Positions 19,217-29,989 of a stretch of 64,000 nucleotides of DNA are shown here, piece by piece. Numbering within the stretch: position 1 is the stretch's first letter; every line of letters starts with the position of its first letter. The stretch is from Adineta ricciae (taxonomy: Eukaryota > Rotifera > Eurotatoria > Adinetida > Adinetidae), in NCBI GenBank assembly GCA_905250025.1, contig CAJNOJ010000266.1, forward strand, positions 62,001 to 126,000. The letters run 5' to 3'. The position numbers and the translations under genes were made by a program. Below the pieces are notes generated by a model. The model saw only the letters and a program-made list of their open reading frames with translations. It ran no database searches and was not told where the DNA came from.

Positions 19217-19534
19217 ATGTCTACAGCACGAGCTGCCACCACTGCCGGCTTGTTTCGACAACGACCACAAGCACCAATGGCGCCAATGCAAACAGGTTCG
19301 TTCAAATATTGCTTCGTTTAGTTCTTAACATTTTAAATTTCAGCTGAAAAAGATCCACGTGATGCATGGTATCGTCCATGGGGTAGATATGGTCGTTGGG
19401 GTCCCTCATGGGGATGGCCTGCTTATCCATATCCTGCATGGGGATGGGGAGCATGGGGTTTGTAGCGTCCAGATATTTGATCATTCTCACAATACTGACC
19501 TATTTTGTCATTTCTAGATCCCTTCTGGTGGTAA
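19217..19534 (+). CDS. Tiny Trp/Pro/Gly-rich protein with two possible C-termini (copy 1)
   Basis: Exons 19217-19295, 19344-19457 and 19518-19534 give 69 aa. The start MSTARAATTAGLFRQRPQAP is basic and Ala/Pro-rich. The rest repeats Trp with Pro, Gly and Tyr (AWYRPWGRYGRWG, GWPAYPYPAWGWGAW). If the second intron (GTTTGT...TTTCTAG) is not removed, the product ends at TAG 19463-19465 with Gly-Leu; if removed it ends DPFWW, which continues the Trp theme and favours splicing. No family is recognised. No obvious signal peptide. Possible structural or RNA/carbohydrate-binding role is only a guess. All splice sites and both stops are conserved in copy 2. Confidence 0.65.
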
Positions 19535-20010
19535 ACAAAGACTTTGATGGAACTAAACAAACTCCCTGAACTCTCTTGCACAAGGCACTATACATTCTTT
19601 CCTTTTCTGTCTATCTTTGAACTGTAGTAATCGAATAAATTTCAACAGAACATGTCTTAAATACTGTTCATTCGTACTCAGATACATATTCATATTCTAG
19701 CACATAGTATAACGTACATAACGAAATGATCGAAGAATGGAACTAATGCGAGTATATTGGCGTAGATACTAAGAAAAGAAGATGAAAGAGACAGAAATAT
19801 TTCTAAACGAGAGACACATCATATCGATGGGAGTTACAGTATAACAGTTGACTGTAAAAGCGTCATTGGCGATTCCAAGACTATCTGGGCATCGATTGTT
19901 TTTGATAAAATCAATTGGTCCTAACACGGAGAAAAGCAAAGATTTACTCAAAACATGAAAAGTGAACAGAATTCTAGTTCTTGATAAGACTACATCGTTT
20001 TCCATTTAAC
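19535..20010. other. Intergenic after Trp-rich gene
   Basis: AATAAA-type sequence (CGAATAAATTTC near 19631) is a probable 3' end signal. No gene seen. Confidence 0.4.
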
Positions 20011-20340
20011 AGGTGAAGTATTCAAAGACCGTACTATGTACGAGATCGTAACGCATTTACCAATGGAAACTGCTCGAGTTCTCCAGCGCACGAATCAACA
20101 AATGCCTTGTACGGAAGATGAACATGGCAGTCCTATATACAATTCAGATATTCTCGATCAAATGTACGATAATTATCTTGCAAATATCTTCATTCCCATT
20201 CTGAAATGAACGAGTTTGATTTAAACGCTACATCTACATTTGTATGAACGATAGGGTGGTCAAGTGGAGATTTTCTCAAGAAACTATTACGACATGTTAG
20301 CACCGCCAGTATGTCGATTGATTTCTTCGAAATCATCAAG
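20011..20340 (+). pseudogene. Decayed glycosidase-like fragment (copy 1, shortened)
   Basis: After a splice-acceptor-like ACAG comes an open stretch of ~65 codons (EVFKDRTMYEIVTHLPMETA...HGSPIYNSDILDQMYD), then a stop. A short piece encodes SSGDFLKKLLRHVSTAS-type sequence. Copy 2 holds the same pieces plus ~0.8 kb more, including FLKKLLQHASTAGTSIDF and an ECDPAVDAIYG motif that resemble GH39 beta-xylosidase-type proteins. In copy 1 the intervening sequence is deleted. The family assignment is tentative; that the region is broken is clear. Confidence 0.45.
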
Positions 20341-20417
20341 TTGGATATTGTTTATTTCTCAATGAACTCTACTGAATTGTTCACAATATTTCATTCTACT
20401 CCAATAGTCTTTTGCAG

Positions 20418-22553
20418 TTATATGTGTTTCTGGCCGAGTTGCAAAGCCTCTTCACAGGCTTGAATGCTGTGCGTAAGTTTATTTCGCAGAAGGGTTTGCT
20501 GTTGTGGTTCGCGCATGTATTGAAGCAGTTGTGATGAAGGCACTGAGCAGCTCAACAGCTCGTCCATTTTCAGTGCACATTTGGTGATGAAATGATAGTA
20601 GCATACTTGTGCGATGTTGTCAGTGATGCGCTTTTCCACGACCTAGGTGGACGAACAAATCGTTTTTCTACGTTTATGAAAAAGTTAAATGGAGAGTATT
20701 ACCTTTGAGTAGGAATGCAAAGAGATTTGAATATCAATTGCCGCTTGTGCTTCGTTAGACATAGATGCATAAGCGAGTTCATCACTGACAGTTTTCACCT
20801 TTTGCACAAATGTTGATGATGAAGAGGCAGTACTTGATTGCTCCTTGATTTTCTTCATATCTTGCTTTACTTTGTTCACCGTATCCATATAGTAATGATT
20901 GAGAGTGAATACACGTCGTTCCGTATCGAGTATTTCCTCAACGCGTTCTTGCAATTTTTCTTTTTTGTCACTTAATTCTTTTCCAATGGTATCTTTCAGA
21001 CGTTGTTTTAGCCGAGGATAATCATTACTGAACGCTTGATCGAACAATTGTAATAAGCATCGATTCGTATATTCATGCATCTGCTCCACTGCATTGCGAC
21101 AACATTCGGGTAATTTTTGTAGTTCTTTTCGAAAGAGCCCTACGATTATTTGATAACTTGGAAAGTTAGGCAGAGATATACCAGCGGCTCGATCGATTTC
21201 TCGAAGTACGGTTTTATGATATTGAGGTGAAAAGAAGTTTGTGAAACTTTCCCGACAATCGTCTTGAAACTTGCGTTGTATTTGGTAAATGTAATACGCG
21301 ATATGATTCTCATCTTCTTTATAATCTTCGTCACTTTCACCTAATATATACTCTGATTCAAGTTGATTATCTTGAGTAGTCAATGTAGTCTTATGTTGCA
21401 CGGTATCCATTGACGCCACCTGGTCGTATTCACCTTTCACGTTGTCATTGATACTTTCCCGGAACGCATTAATCATTGATTGAAAAATGGTCCAACAGTC
21501 AGCTTCAGTATTCAACGAAGCAGGAAGCTTTTTCAATTTATTTTTCTTTTCCATGATTTGCTTTTTCAAATCTTTGATTATGCCTGGTAATGTCAGACGA
21601 ATGCGCTCTTGCTGTATGGTAGCCAAACGACGGACTAATTGTTCGCTTCCTTTGTATTCATCGGGTAGACCTTGAAATTCGTCTTTATGATCAATAAAGA
21701 ATTGCTTTTCACGTTTTCTCATCTCTTCGAATGAAATATTTTCATCAATTTCGTGCTGATTCCGATTGAGCACTGCGACGCAGCCCAACTGTAGATCCAT
21801 AGAACCAGAACCACGACCCTGCAATTTTTCGGCGATACCTTTGTCGAATTTATCAATCTTAGAGGCCGCAATTAGTTGTCGCTGACATTGTGGATCAAAT
21901 TTCTTAGCAAGTTTCATCGATTCGGATGTAGTAAAATCAGTCGAAGCCGGAATCACATGTAGAACAATCTAAATAGATGCTCATAGCAATTTACAATGCG
22001 TTTCGAACTAACTTACCGCAGTGGATGGTTCAATATATTTGTTAATCAAACTTAGAATTTGCTCATGAATATCATCTGCTTGACCAGATATAGCATTTCG
22101 GGTGATACCAGGAAGATCAACTAGTGTCAGATCATACGGAATATCATGTTTGTACACCGTTAAGTAGATAGGATTTGCGCTGACGTTCACCCCATCACCA
22201 GCAATTTCCGATGTTAACCGAGTGACTTCGGCGGCTATTGTTGTAAAATCGTCAATGCGTTTCTCCTTAGCAGAGCTAGCACTACTACGTATCGTTGCAT
22301 ACTCTTGATTTGATGCTGTTTTCATTCGCAACTCAAGCGGACACCGCGTACAAATATTTTGTGCTCGGGGTAATTGAATGCCTGATATCGCTTCCAACAC
22401 TGATGATTTACCTACAGATTGATCACCAACGACAACAATCTCAGGTAGAGTGACTCTCTCATCGAGCAATAGTTCGCGCATTCGATCCACAGCCAATAGA
22501 AGATCACGCGACTCATCGCTACTCAATTGTTCGTTCAGCATGTTTGGTTGCAA
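20418..22553 (-). CDS. Mx/dynamin-like large GTPase (copy 1)
   Basis: Three minus-strand exons (22017-22553, 20703-21968, 20418-20642) encode 675 aa. The dynamin G domain shows GDQSVGKSS (about 43-51), the switch region around CTRCPLEL, DLPG (about 146-149) and SKID just after the first splice. A helical middle/stalk region follows, then a GED-like C-terminus (TDNIAQVCYYHFITKCALKM...). There is no PH or proline-rich domain, so the size and layout match Mx-type dynamins better than classical dynamin. An acidic insert EDENHIAYYIYQIQ sits around the stalk. An antiviral or membrane-remodelling role is inference from the family. The plus-strand glycosidase relic ends just before its 3' end. Confidence 0.85.
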
Positions 22554-22872
22554 AAGAAGATTAAAATATCTGAATACACTAATGTCAGTTATTCTTTTTG
22601 AGACAATGCTTATATCATGAGGTCATTGGGAAAAAACCCAGTGAAATTGTTTACTTCCATCAAAATAGCGATACAACATCGCGGCAACATTTTCTACTTT
22701 ATAGTCTTTGTGCACTTTGTTATGTCACCAGATGCGATACGGCGACAATCAAAATAGCAAGCGATTACAAAGGACAGGACAAAAAAAAGTAAAAAAGGTG
22801 CATTTTATTATATGCTTGTTGGCAGGAAAAGATTGTTTGCTTATTGAAAAAACAACATTCTAGAAATGTAAT
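22554..22872. other. Intergenic, Mx-like gene to serpin
   Basis: 5' flank of the Mx-like gene and 3' flank of serpin 1. No supported gene; the open frame here reads differently in copy 2. Confidence 0.4.
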
Positions 22873-24254
22873 TTATGACGACAAAATCTCATTGTTGCCG
22901 AATTTCCCAGCGAATAACGTCACGTTTTGGCGAACTTCTCGAATGTAAAATAAAAATGGTCGATTAGCTCGAAACACAATCGGACGTTTCTTCCATGGTC
23001 CTTCAAAAGTCGTTGCTTTGGATCCCGAAAAGGCTTGAACAGCATCACTGTCGGTACCTAAATATACTCGAAACCGTTGTGTACACAGCATCACATTCTT
23101 TTCATCTATGATTTCTTACCTTGTTCATTTACATCAATAACTGCCTTGTGAATGACCTGAAATTGTTAATTGTAAGAAAACAACATGCTCGCCAGTCAAA
23201 CGCTCCTTTACCTTGTCGATAAGCAGTTGAGATCCAGCATCCTGGCTACTCACGATGCCAGTGAAATTGGCGATGTTTTGATCAAACGGGTATTTCATTC
23301 GCAGTCGTTGCAAAACAGATTTTAACTCAAAGGTGCTTTCGATTTTAAACTTCGGTACATGTAATAATAAATCTCGTGATTTCGCGTTCTCTAGTTTCAT
23401 CGCATTTTGTAACAACTGAGGCTTTGAGGTGAATTTTTGCTCAAGTCTGTGTATGGGGGCAGCTGCCTTAGGTAAAATGATTGTGAACATAAGTTGAACA
23501 TCCTTGCTGCTATGTTTATAAGGAATATGGACGATTTGTGCACGTAGTGATTTATTTCTCGCATACAGAAATTTCTCTCTTTGAACCATCAAGGTCACTT
23601 TCGATGTTGTTCCGTTTGTTTCGTAAAAAGTTGCATTGTAATCAGTCAATTTTTCGTTAAACTTACTCTCCCACGTTCCCTAGAAGAGAAACCAACTCAT
23701 AATGAAATTCATTGTTGAAGAAAGCTCATGTTTACTTTGAAATAGACACAACTAATGACAATTAACCCTGCATCTTTTGGAATATCATCAGGCAAAGGTG
23801 TGAGATTTACGAGCTGATCAGTTTGCTGCTCCACCCAAGCATTGATTTTTGAAATGGTTCTCGTTAATTCAATCTTGAAGTCTTCGAATTGAACATCCGA
23901 CGAGAACGATTTTTGAATTAGTTCTAGATAGTCTTGTTCGACTTGATATGACTTCTGTACGTAAAGACGATGGGCCAATTTCATCTGAATGGATGGATCT
24001 TGACTGACAACAGAAAATACGTTGAGAACCTGTTCAGATGTCTTGATCAAGTCTTCGATCGATCGAAATCCGAGCACATCGAGCATTTGTTTTAAGGTCA
24101 GGTGTCGAGCGCCGACTGCACACATTGACAAAGCTAAGGCAATACTAGCGGGTGAGAAAAAGAGATTTTCATCAATTCGAAGTCGACAGAGTGTTGGCTG
24201 AAATTTTTCACTGAAATGCTCAAAATTGCCGATGGTAGATGATGATGCTCCCAT
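22873..24254 (-). CDS. Intracellular-type serpin 1 with non-canonical hinge (copy 1)
   Basis: Exons on the minus strand: 23736-24254, 23212-23679, 23120-23156, 22873-23057; 402 aa. Serpin landmarks: ENLFFSPASIALALSMCAVGA, INAWVEQQTDQLV, a GTWESKF box at the exon 2 start, VIHKAVIDVNEQ, and the C-terminal FRANRPFLFYIREVRQNVTLFAGKF. MGASSS was preferred as start because the paralogue also starts MGA; an upstream in-frame extension to 24389 exists. No signal peptide is seen and Gly-2 could be myristoylated (inference). The reactive-loop hinge reads GTDSDAVQA, unlike the small-residue GTEAAAAT of its neighbour, so inhibition is doubtful. A TATAAAG lies ~45-50 bp upstream of the ATG. Confidence 0.85.
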
Positions 24255-24928
24255 GGTTGTGAGTTTTATATGATTAACTTGCAAAACGACAGACGAGTCT
24301 TTATAAATGTGAATCTTCCGGTTGATATTTATTTTTCTTTTGTCTGTGACTGAGTAACTGAAGCTTAAATTGTATGAAATAAAATTCATTCGTCATGTTT
24401 CCTTTTTGGTACGTGATTTTTGGAAGAATCATTAGCTCGATATGATTCATTCTTTTTCTGACTCATTACAATATGTGTATATCAAAAGAAAGAATAAGAA
24501 TACAGTATCGTCAGATACGGGGCAACTGAGTGCAGCCAGACTACAAAAAAATTCTCGTGAAGCAGTTATTTCTGTAGATCATGATATACGTGACATTGAT
24601 TAGCATGACTCAGAAAATAAAGAGGCTGTCTAAACAGCACATTCAAACATCAGCGAGATGGATGTGATATTTGAGAATGATGAAATATGAGCTAATACAC
24701 TATCAGAAAAAAAAAGAGCGTTCTTTTTTTTTTGTTTGATTCTTCACATATTGCCGGCAATGTTCATTTTTATTCAACTAGACATCCACGACCTTCTCTC
24801 TAATATATTGAAAGATTTTTCAATTGGAACATAGCTGAATTAGAAAACGGACAAGAAAATCATTTTTTTTTATTGAACCAAGCTTCAGAACATAGCACTT
24901 CAGACAAAAAATGATGAAGAAATGTCGT
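24255..24928. other. Intergenic between the two serpins
   Basis: Besides the promoter motif, it contains poly(T) and poly(A) tracts near 24710-24735 and 24860. A CCGGCAATGTTCATTTTTATTC segment lies near 24760. No gene seen. Confidence 0.4.
24291..24307 (-). promoter_or_regulatory. Serpin 1 core promoter motif
   Basis: Read on the minus strand: TTTATAAAGACTCGTCT, a TATA box followed by an ACTCGTCT element. The same arrangement precedes serpin 2 (26330-26350) and both copy-2 serpins. Confidence 0.6.
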
Positions 24929-26295
24929 TTAAGAAGATAATTTAGCAGCCGTGAGAAATTTACCAGCAAATAATGTCAGATTCTGACGCACTTCACGGAT
25001 ATAAAATAAAAATGGCCGATCAGCTCGAAATAAGATCGGCTGCGGTTCCCGTCGGCTTGCGCAAGTGAGTACCACTCTGACGATTGTAGCAGCAGCTGCC
25101 TCAGTACCTAAATTACATTTAGAGATTTGTTCAATGAACACCATAATTTTTTACCTTGCTCGTTCACGTCAATCAATGCTCTGTGAATAACCTAAAATCG
25201 TTCATTCGCAAAATTTCTTTCCTATCAATGTTTGTTTTACCTTGTCTATAAATAGCCGAGATTGACCATGGAGTTTACCGACAATACCAGTAAAATCTGC
25301 TTCGTTTTCATCAAATGCATCCCGCATTCCTAGTTGTGCCAAAACAGATCCATATTCAAATGAAGTTTCCATCTTGAACTTTGGCACGTACAATAGCAAC
25401 TCCCTTGGTGTCGCGTTTTGATTATTGAGCACATTGTGTAATAAACTCGGTTTTGACGCGAATTTGTTTTCGACGTCAGACAATGAAACACCTTTTTTCG
25501 GTAAGATAATCGTAAAAACAAATCGAACATTTTCACTACTGCTTTTATATGGAAGGTGAACGATTTGTACTCCTAGTGATGAGTTTTCTGCATAAGCAAA
25601 TGTTTCCTTCTGACACATCAATTCAACTTTCGATATCGTTCCATTGTTTTCATGGAAATTCGCATTGCGATCAGTTGCAGATTCACGAAACTGTTCTTTC
25701 CATGTGCCCTGAAGAAAAGATACAACAAAACTGTCAATTTTCGTCAACAGCAAAAAAGAGTTGTGTCTACTTTAAAATAAATACAGTTGACGATGAGCAA
25801 CCGTGTGTCGGTTGATATGTCACTTGGTGAAAGTAAATCCTTTATTAAGTTATTCGTTTGTTGTTCCACCCAGGCATTGATTTCGTGCGTAACTTTGATA
25901 TTGTCATTCTTGAAATCTTCCAGTTGCATATCAGCTAGGAAAGACGTCCGAATAAGTTTTAAATAATCTTGTTCGAGTTTATATGTTTTCTGTGCATAAA
26001 GACGATTGGCCAGTTTCGCCTGAATCGATTGATCTTGACCGACAATAGAAAAGATGCTGAGAATATCCTCAGACGCCTTGACCAGTTCTTCTGTTGACGA
26101 GAATTCGAGTGTATCTAGGATTTGTTGCAAGGTTTGATGTTGAGCACCAACTGCACACATTGACATAGCCAATGCAATACTTGCAGGTGAGAGAAAGAGA
26201 TTTTCGCCAGTTTGAAGACGACATAGACTTGAATAGAGTTTTTGACCAAAGTGTTCAAACGCACCAGCGGGCTGCGATGACGTCCGCGCTCCCAT
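24929..26295 (-). CDS. Intracellular-type serpin 2 with inhibitory-type hinge (copy 1)
   Basis: Minus-strand exons 25771-26295, 25241-25708, 25155-25191, 24929-25107; 402 aa, with exon lengths 525/468/37/179 against 519/468/37/185 in serpin 1. Landmarks: ENLFLSPASIALAMSMCAVGA, INAWVEQQTNNL, VIHRALIDVNEQ, then the hinge GTEAAAATIV, which fits inhibitory serpins. The reactive-loop centre is VLTCASRREPQP, with Arg a likely P1 and a free Cys nearby. The C-terminal FRADRPFLFYIREVRQNLTLFAGKF is canonical. No signal peptide. It is probably a cytosolic inhibitor of trypsin-like or papain-like proteases (inference). It is a tandem paralogue of serpin 1. Confidence 0.87.
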
Positions 26296-26800
26296 GACTG
26301 TGAATTTTATGTGATAAAATTGTAAAACCAGACGAGTTTTTATATGTATAGATCGTCTTATCAATATTTGTTATTTTTATTTTGTAAGATGACTTAGCGA
26401 TGAATCACAATAAACTTCTATTGATAACAAAACTGTCGTGTTCTAGAGTAAATTTTCTCTTTTTATAATCAGAAAATCAGGTTAAAATGACTGTGAGGGA
26501 TATGGTGACGAATCTTCGATGCAGAGGTGAGTAATACTAGTTCAGTAGTGCAACTATGTTGATAAAGAAACACTATCGTTTCATAGATGTGATTCATCTT
26601 TTTTCGTCCTACTTTGGTTTACGATAGAGTAATATTAACTTCCAATATTATATCATAAAATGTATGGGCAGAATGTTATCTTCTACTATAACGATCGCAA
26701 ATTACTCGAGAGATAGAGCAAGCGTTTTCTTCCGGGACATTCATAAGAGTATCTATGTCTTTGATTGAAGCGTCATTTCTACCAAAAAAATTAATAACAT
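26296..26800. other. Intergenic, serpin 2 to receptor relic
   Basis: Only the serpin 2 promoter motif is recognised. No conserved open frame. Confidence 0.4.
26330..26350 (-). promoter_or_regulatory. Serpin 2 core promoter motif
   Basis: Minus-strand reading TATACATATAAAAACTCGTC, the same TATA plus ACTCGTCT element as serpin 1, ~40-50 bp upstream of the ATG. Confidence 0.6.
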
Positions 26801-27541
26801 CAATCGATCGAATGTTATCATCATTCCTTTACCAATTCCATTCTGACTTTTTCTTATTTCTGAAATGCTCTCAGTTTCCTGTTCATTCATTGTTCTAACT
26901 TATGAATTGACCACCGTACCATTAATGCTATATTTTTATCATGTTGGTATTATATTTGGCACTTGACAGATAATTTCTCGATTACTTATGTTTTACGATT
27001 CAACTGATGGGATTTGCTTGGGCTTCACCAGAACGATACATCCTAACATTTCATAACCAATGTTTGTCGACAAAATTCAATCGATTTTTTATTCACTATT
27101 TTCCATTACTCATACTTGTGATCTATTGTTTTTTGTACCATTTTATACTGATTCTTTTTCCATTTTGCGGACCGTCGACGATTATGTCGCCGTTCAATGG
27201 TGTTCCTGTGCCTTGCATATTATCAGATCCATTATACATCAAATTCTTCCGACGTTTATTATTGGTACATCGAGCGTAGGAGTGCTCATGCGTGTTCTTC
27301 GACATAAAAGTCGTTTGAATCAATCGATTCATTGGCGTAAACAACAACGAATGATTATTGAATTACTGTCCATCTCAACTCTCTATTTCATATTCATGAG
27401 TCCACGAATAGCATCGCAATTTTGCATATTAGCTGATTTAGTACTGATAATGGGATGTCAGTCTACTTTCACGGTACATTCTTTGCAATTTATATTGTAT
27501 TTCTCTTTTCGTTCGTTTGTTGTACCCCAATGCCTGAACTA
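26801..27541 (+). pseudogene. Decayed rhodopsin-like GPCR (copy 1)
   Basis: Fragments of a seven-helix receptor remain in different frames: LTYELTTVPLMLYFYHVG (helix 2 type), IQLMGFAWASPERYILTFH (helix 3 with an ERY-type version of DRY), LLILVIYCFLYHFILILFPF (helix 4), and GVLMRVLRHKSRLNQSIHWRKQQRMIIELLSIST (loop 3/helix 6). Against copy 2, copy 1 has lost ~78 bp spanning helix 1/2, ~19 bp before helix 3, and 22 bp flanked by ATCAAA direct repeats near 27240. Two of these shift the frame. Bdelloid genomes carry large expanded sets of such receptors; ligand unknown. Confidence 0.7.
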
Positions 27542-27827
27542 GGAAGGAAGCTATAATGATTTTTTGTAAATTCCAAGCGAAGATAAGTAACTGCTACGAT
27601 TTCAAAAAGTCGACAAAATAAAACGTAGAACGTGTGATGAAGATGATACTTCCATCTATCGCTGTAAGTATGCTTAAATCTTATGTTCTCTTTCCTAGCT
27701 GTCATTGGTTTTCACACAGCAAACAAGCGTACAGGTATGTTGATGAGTAAGTTTTGATTTACTGCTGACTTGTTTTTCTTCTTGTCTCAAATCAAATTAC
27801 GTCATTTTAAAAATCATCAGATCTGGG

Positions 27828-28220
27828 ATGGGTTCGTTTATTGTTCTATCCGTTATTATCTTGTCACTTGTTCAGGCTGCGTCCGCCGACAATCGACCTG
27901 TTATTATCGGCTATAGTGTCGGAGGTGTTGTAGCATCAGTAAGTTTCAGTTCAAGAGAAATTCTTACTTCCAACTAACTACATTTAATGTAGATTATTTT
28001 CATTCTTGATCTGATTGCGATTTTCGAACTTTTACAATCGAGCGGACGCGGTGTGTGTTCTAAACTTATCTGGATCTTGATTATCTTCTTCTTTCCCATC
28101 GGAGGTAAATTTTTTCAACTATAGTTTCAACTCAACATTTGTACTTACGATATTCGCACAGGTCTCATTCTCTATTGTTGCTGTGCCCGTCATCGTACCG
28201 TCGATCAAGTCATTGTGTAA
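27828..28220 (+). CDS. Small PLDc_N-like membrane protein (copy 1)
   Basis: Exons 27828-27938, 27993-28104, 28162-28220; 93 aa. The start MGSFIVLSVIILSLVQAASA is a signal peptide. Two further hydrophobic segments follow: GYSVGGVVASIIFILDLIAI, then SKLIWILIIFFFPIGGLILYC. The LIAIFELLQSS...LIWILIIFFFPIGGLILY pattern matches the PLD-nuclease N-terminal (PLDc_N, PF13396-like) small membrane domain. The C-terminus CCCARHRTVDQVIV has three adjacent Cys that could be palmitoylated (inference). Function unknown. Splice sites and lengths are identical in copy 2. Confidence 0.75.
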
Positions 28221-29088
28221 CAAAGTATAAAATACTACATTGATCTGTTTCTCAAACATTTTACACACGCATATTTGTAAATTTTATCCATTCTTTTTTC
28301 TAATCACGGATATAATAAACACTACTATGTCAAACATAGTAAAAGCATCTTTGAGAATTTCCTGTTACGATAATCAAACTGGGTTTGCAACTTTGTTCTC
28401 AAATAGTGAGAGAGCGAAGTTTCTCAACGAGTTGCATGAAATTATAGATATTATGAATTCTGACATAAGAAATAAGACGGATGAATTTCGTAACAAATAC
28501 AGTACTGCATAAAACGTGTACCTTTACATCGTCAACCAAAATCTAGTACAATTATTTGTTGATGTGTCATAAGAACAAATACATCCCATTACCTTTCACA
28601 GCAACTAAAAACAGCAGATATTTATATATTCTCGAAAATGAGAGTATGCTCGAAATAGAAACGGCAACGTTATGCATATACGTCCATGAAATGGAATAGA
28701 TTTTCTAGACATGGCGTTATAAGGAGAAGTGAAATTCAAGTCACTTGCTAAGTACCATCGATTTCAATGTTAACGACATCATGTATGTGTATTCAAAAGT
28801 AGTACACAAAAAAAGATTTTTACCTGTAGTAAGTTCAGTGAAATGCCAATTGTATTTTCATACTTTCGTGATATTTGATGATCACCTTGTTTTTTTTGCT
28901 CCTTCTTCCGCTACACTAGACCTCGTTAATCTCCTATCATAGCCAACAGAAAAGTGATAAAATCGACCATTCTATCTTTTTCTCTCCTTTGCATGCTTGA
29001 TTGCATCTTATCACTCGTTTTTTCATGTACAATACTTTTCGAACATGTTAGTTTCGAACAGAAGGTGAAAGACACTCACACGGTAAAG
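28221..29088. other. Intergenic with a small unsupported ORF
   Basis: Contains an open frame 28327-28512 (MSNIVKASLRISC...) that is interrupted by a stop in copy 2, so it is probably not a gene or is a relic. A further reading frame leads into the His-rich gene but shows nothing recognisable. Confidence 0.4.
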
Positions 29089-29361
29089 ATGAGTAATCCA
29101 ACTGGTATGGGCAATGCAACTGCTCGGCATTTGCAAGAGGTTCATAATCAAATGATCCGTCATATCAATCAAAACAATCATCAACAAGCTCATTCCGTAC
29201 ACGGTCATGTGCATGAAAGTCGACGAGCACCTGAAGCTGCACATGCATCGAACGCTTCACATCATAGTTATCATGCTGCAGCCAGAGCTCATCCACCCAG
29301 TCCTTCCGTACATGAATTTGCCAGACTCTTTGTACATTATCTAATTCATCCTAAGAAATAA
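29089..29361 (+). CDS. Small His/Ala-rich protein (copy 1)
   Basis: One exon, 90 aa from ATG 29089 (MSNPTGMGNATARHLQEVHN). It contains about 20 His, many in HxH or HH pairs (HINQNNHQQAHSVHGHVHES, HHSYH), plus Ala and Ser. It ends VHEFARLFVHYLIHPKK. The frame is open further upstream to 28954, but the MSNPT start is cleaner, lacks the hydrophobic upstream reading, and is the best-conserved part in copy 2. Metal (Zn/Ni/Cu) binding is plausible from composition; no family recognised. Confidence 0.65.
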   Translation: MSNPTGMGNATARHLQEVHNQMIRHINQNNHQQAHSVHGHVHESRRAPEAAHASNASHHSYHAAARAHPPSPSVHEFARLFVHYLIHPKK

Positions 29362-29989
29362 AATTCGAACTATATCGTATTCCTTTCTTACGATGCAATA
29401 AGCGAACGATAAACAATAAGTTGCAAGTTGGTAAAGCTAAATTCAGAAACTTGTACTAGATCAGAGTATATATTCCGTGAAATGTATTTATTTCAAAAAC
29501 GTGCAACTAATGTTTTTGTTTTCTTCTATATTAACCCTTAAATAGTGATATGCACGCCATGTATGCACTCTGTTGTTAAGTAAAATACGTAGCACTTTTA
29601 TGTTTGTGTTAAAATCACAAATAATAGAGAAAGGGATTGAAAATTTTAAAAAAAGTAGAACACGGTCGGTTTATCTGATAACGATTAAAAAGAGTAAATG
29701 TGTGCACTTCCTTGAATTCTTTGTTTCCTCCTCACCAAATACTGCCATCGTAACTATATAGTCAAACAAGTGACAATAGCAACAGCAAAGCTTACATAAA
29801 ACAATGTCAGATGCGTCGTCTAACTATTAGCATTTATTCCAGCTTATTGAAAAGTTTTCAAATCAAGTTTCTACAATTGTACAATGCTGAACAAGAATCG
29901 AAACATAACCTTGGCACTTAGACTTTGTATTTAGGAAGAAAAATATAATTCTAGATCAAAACTACACCACGCACTAATCAACGACTGTT
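29362..29989. other. Intergenic, His-rich gene to FG-GAP relic
   Basis: AT-rich, AATAAA at 29358-29363 overlaps the His-rich stop. Nothing else recognised. Confidence 0.4.

Noticed and set aside
28327-28512. Possible 61-aa gene MSNIVKASLRISC...
   Set aside because: Copy 2 has an early stop at the same place and there is no recognisable family, so selection on it is not supported.
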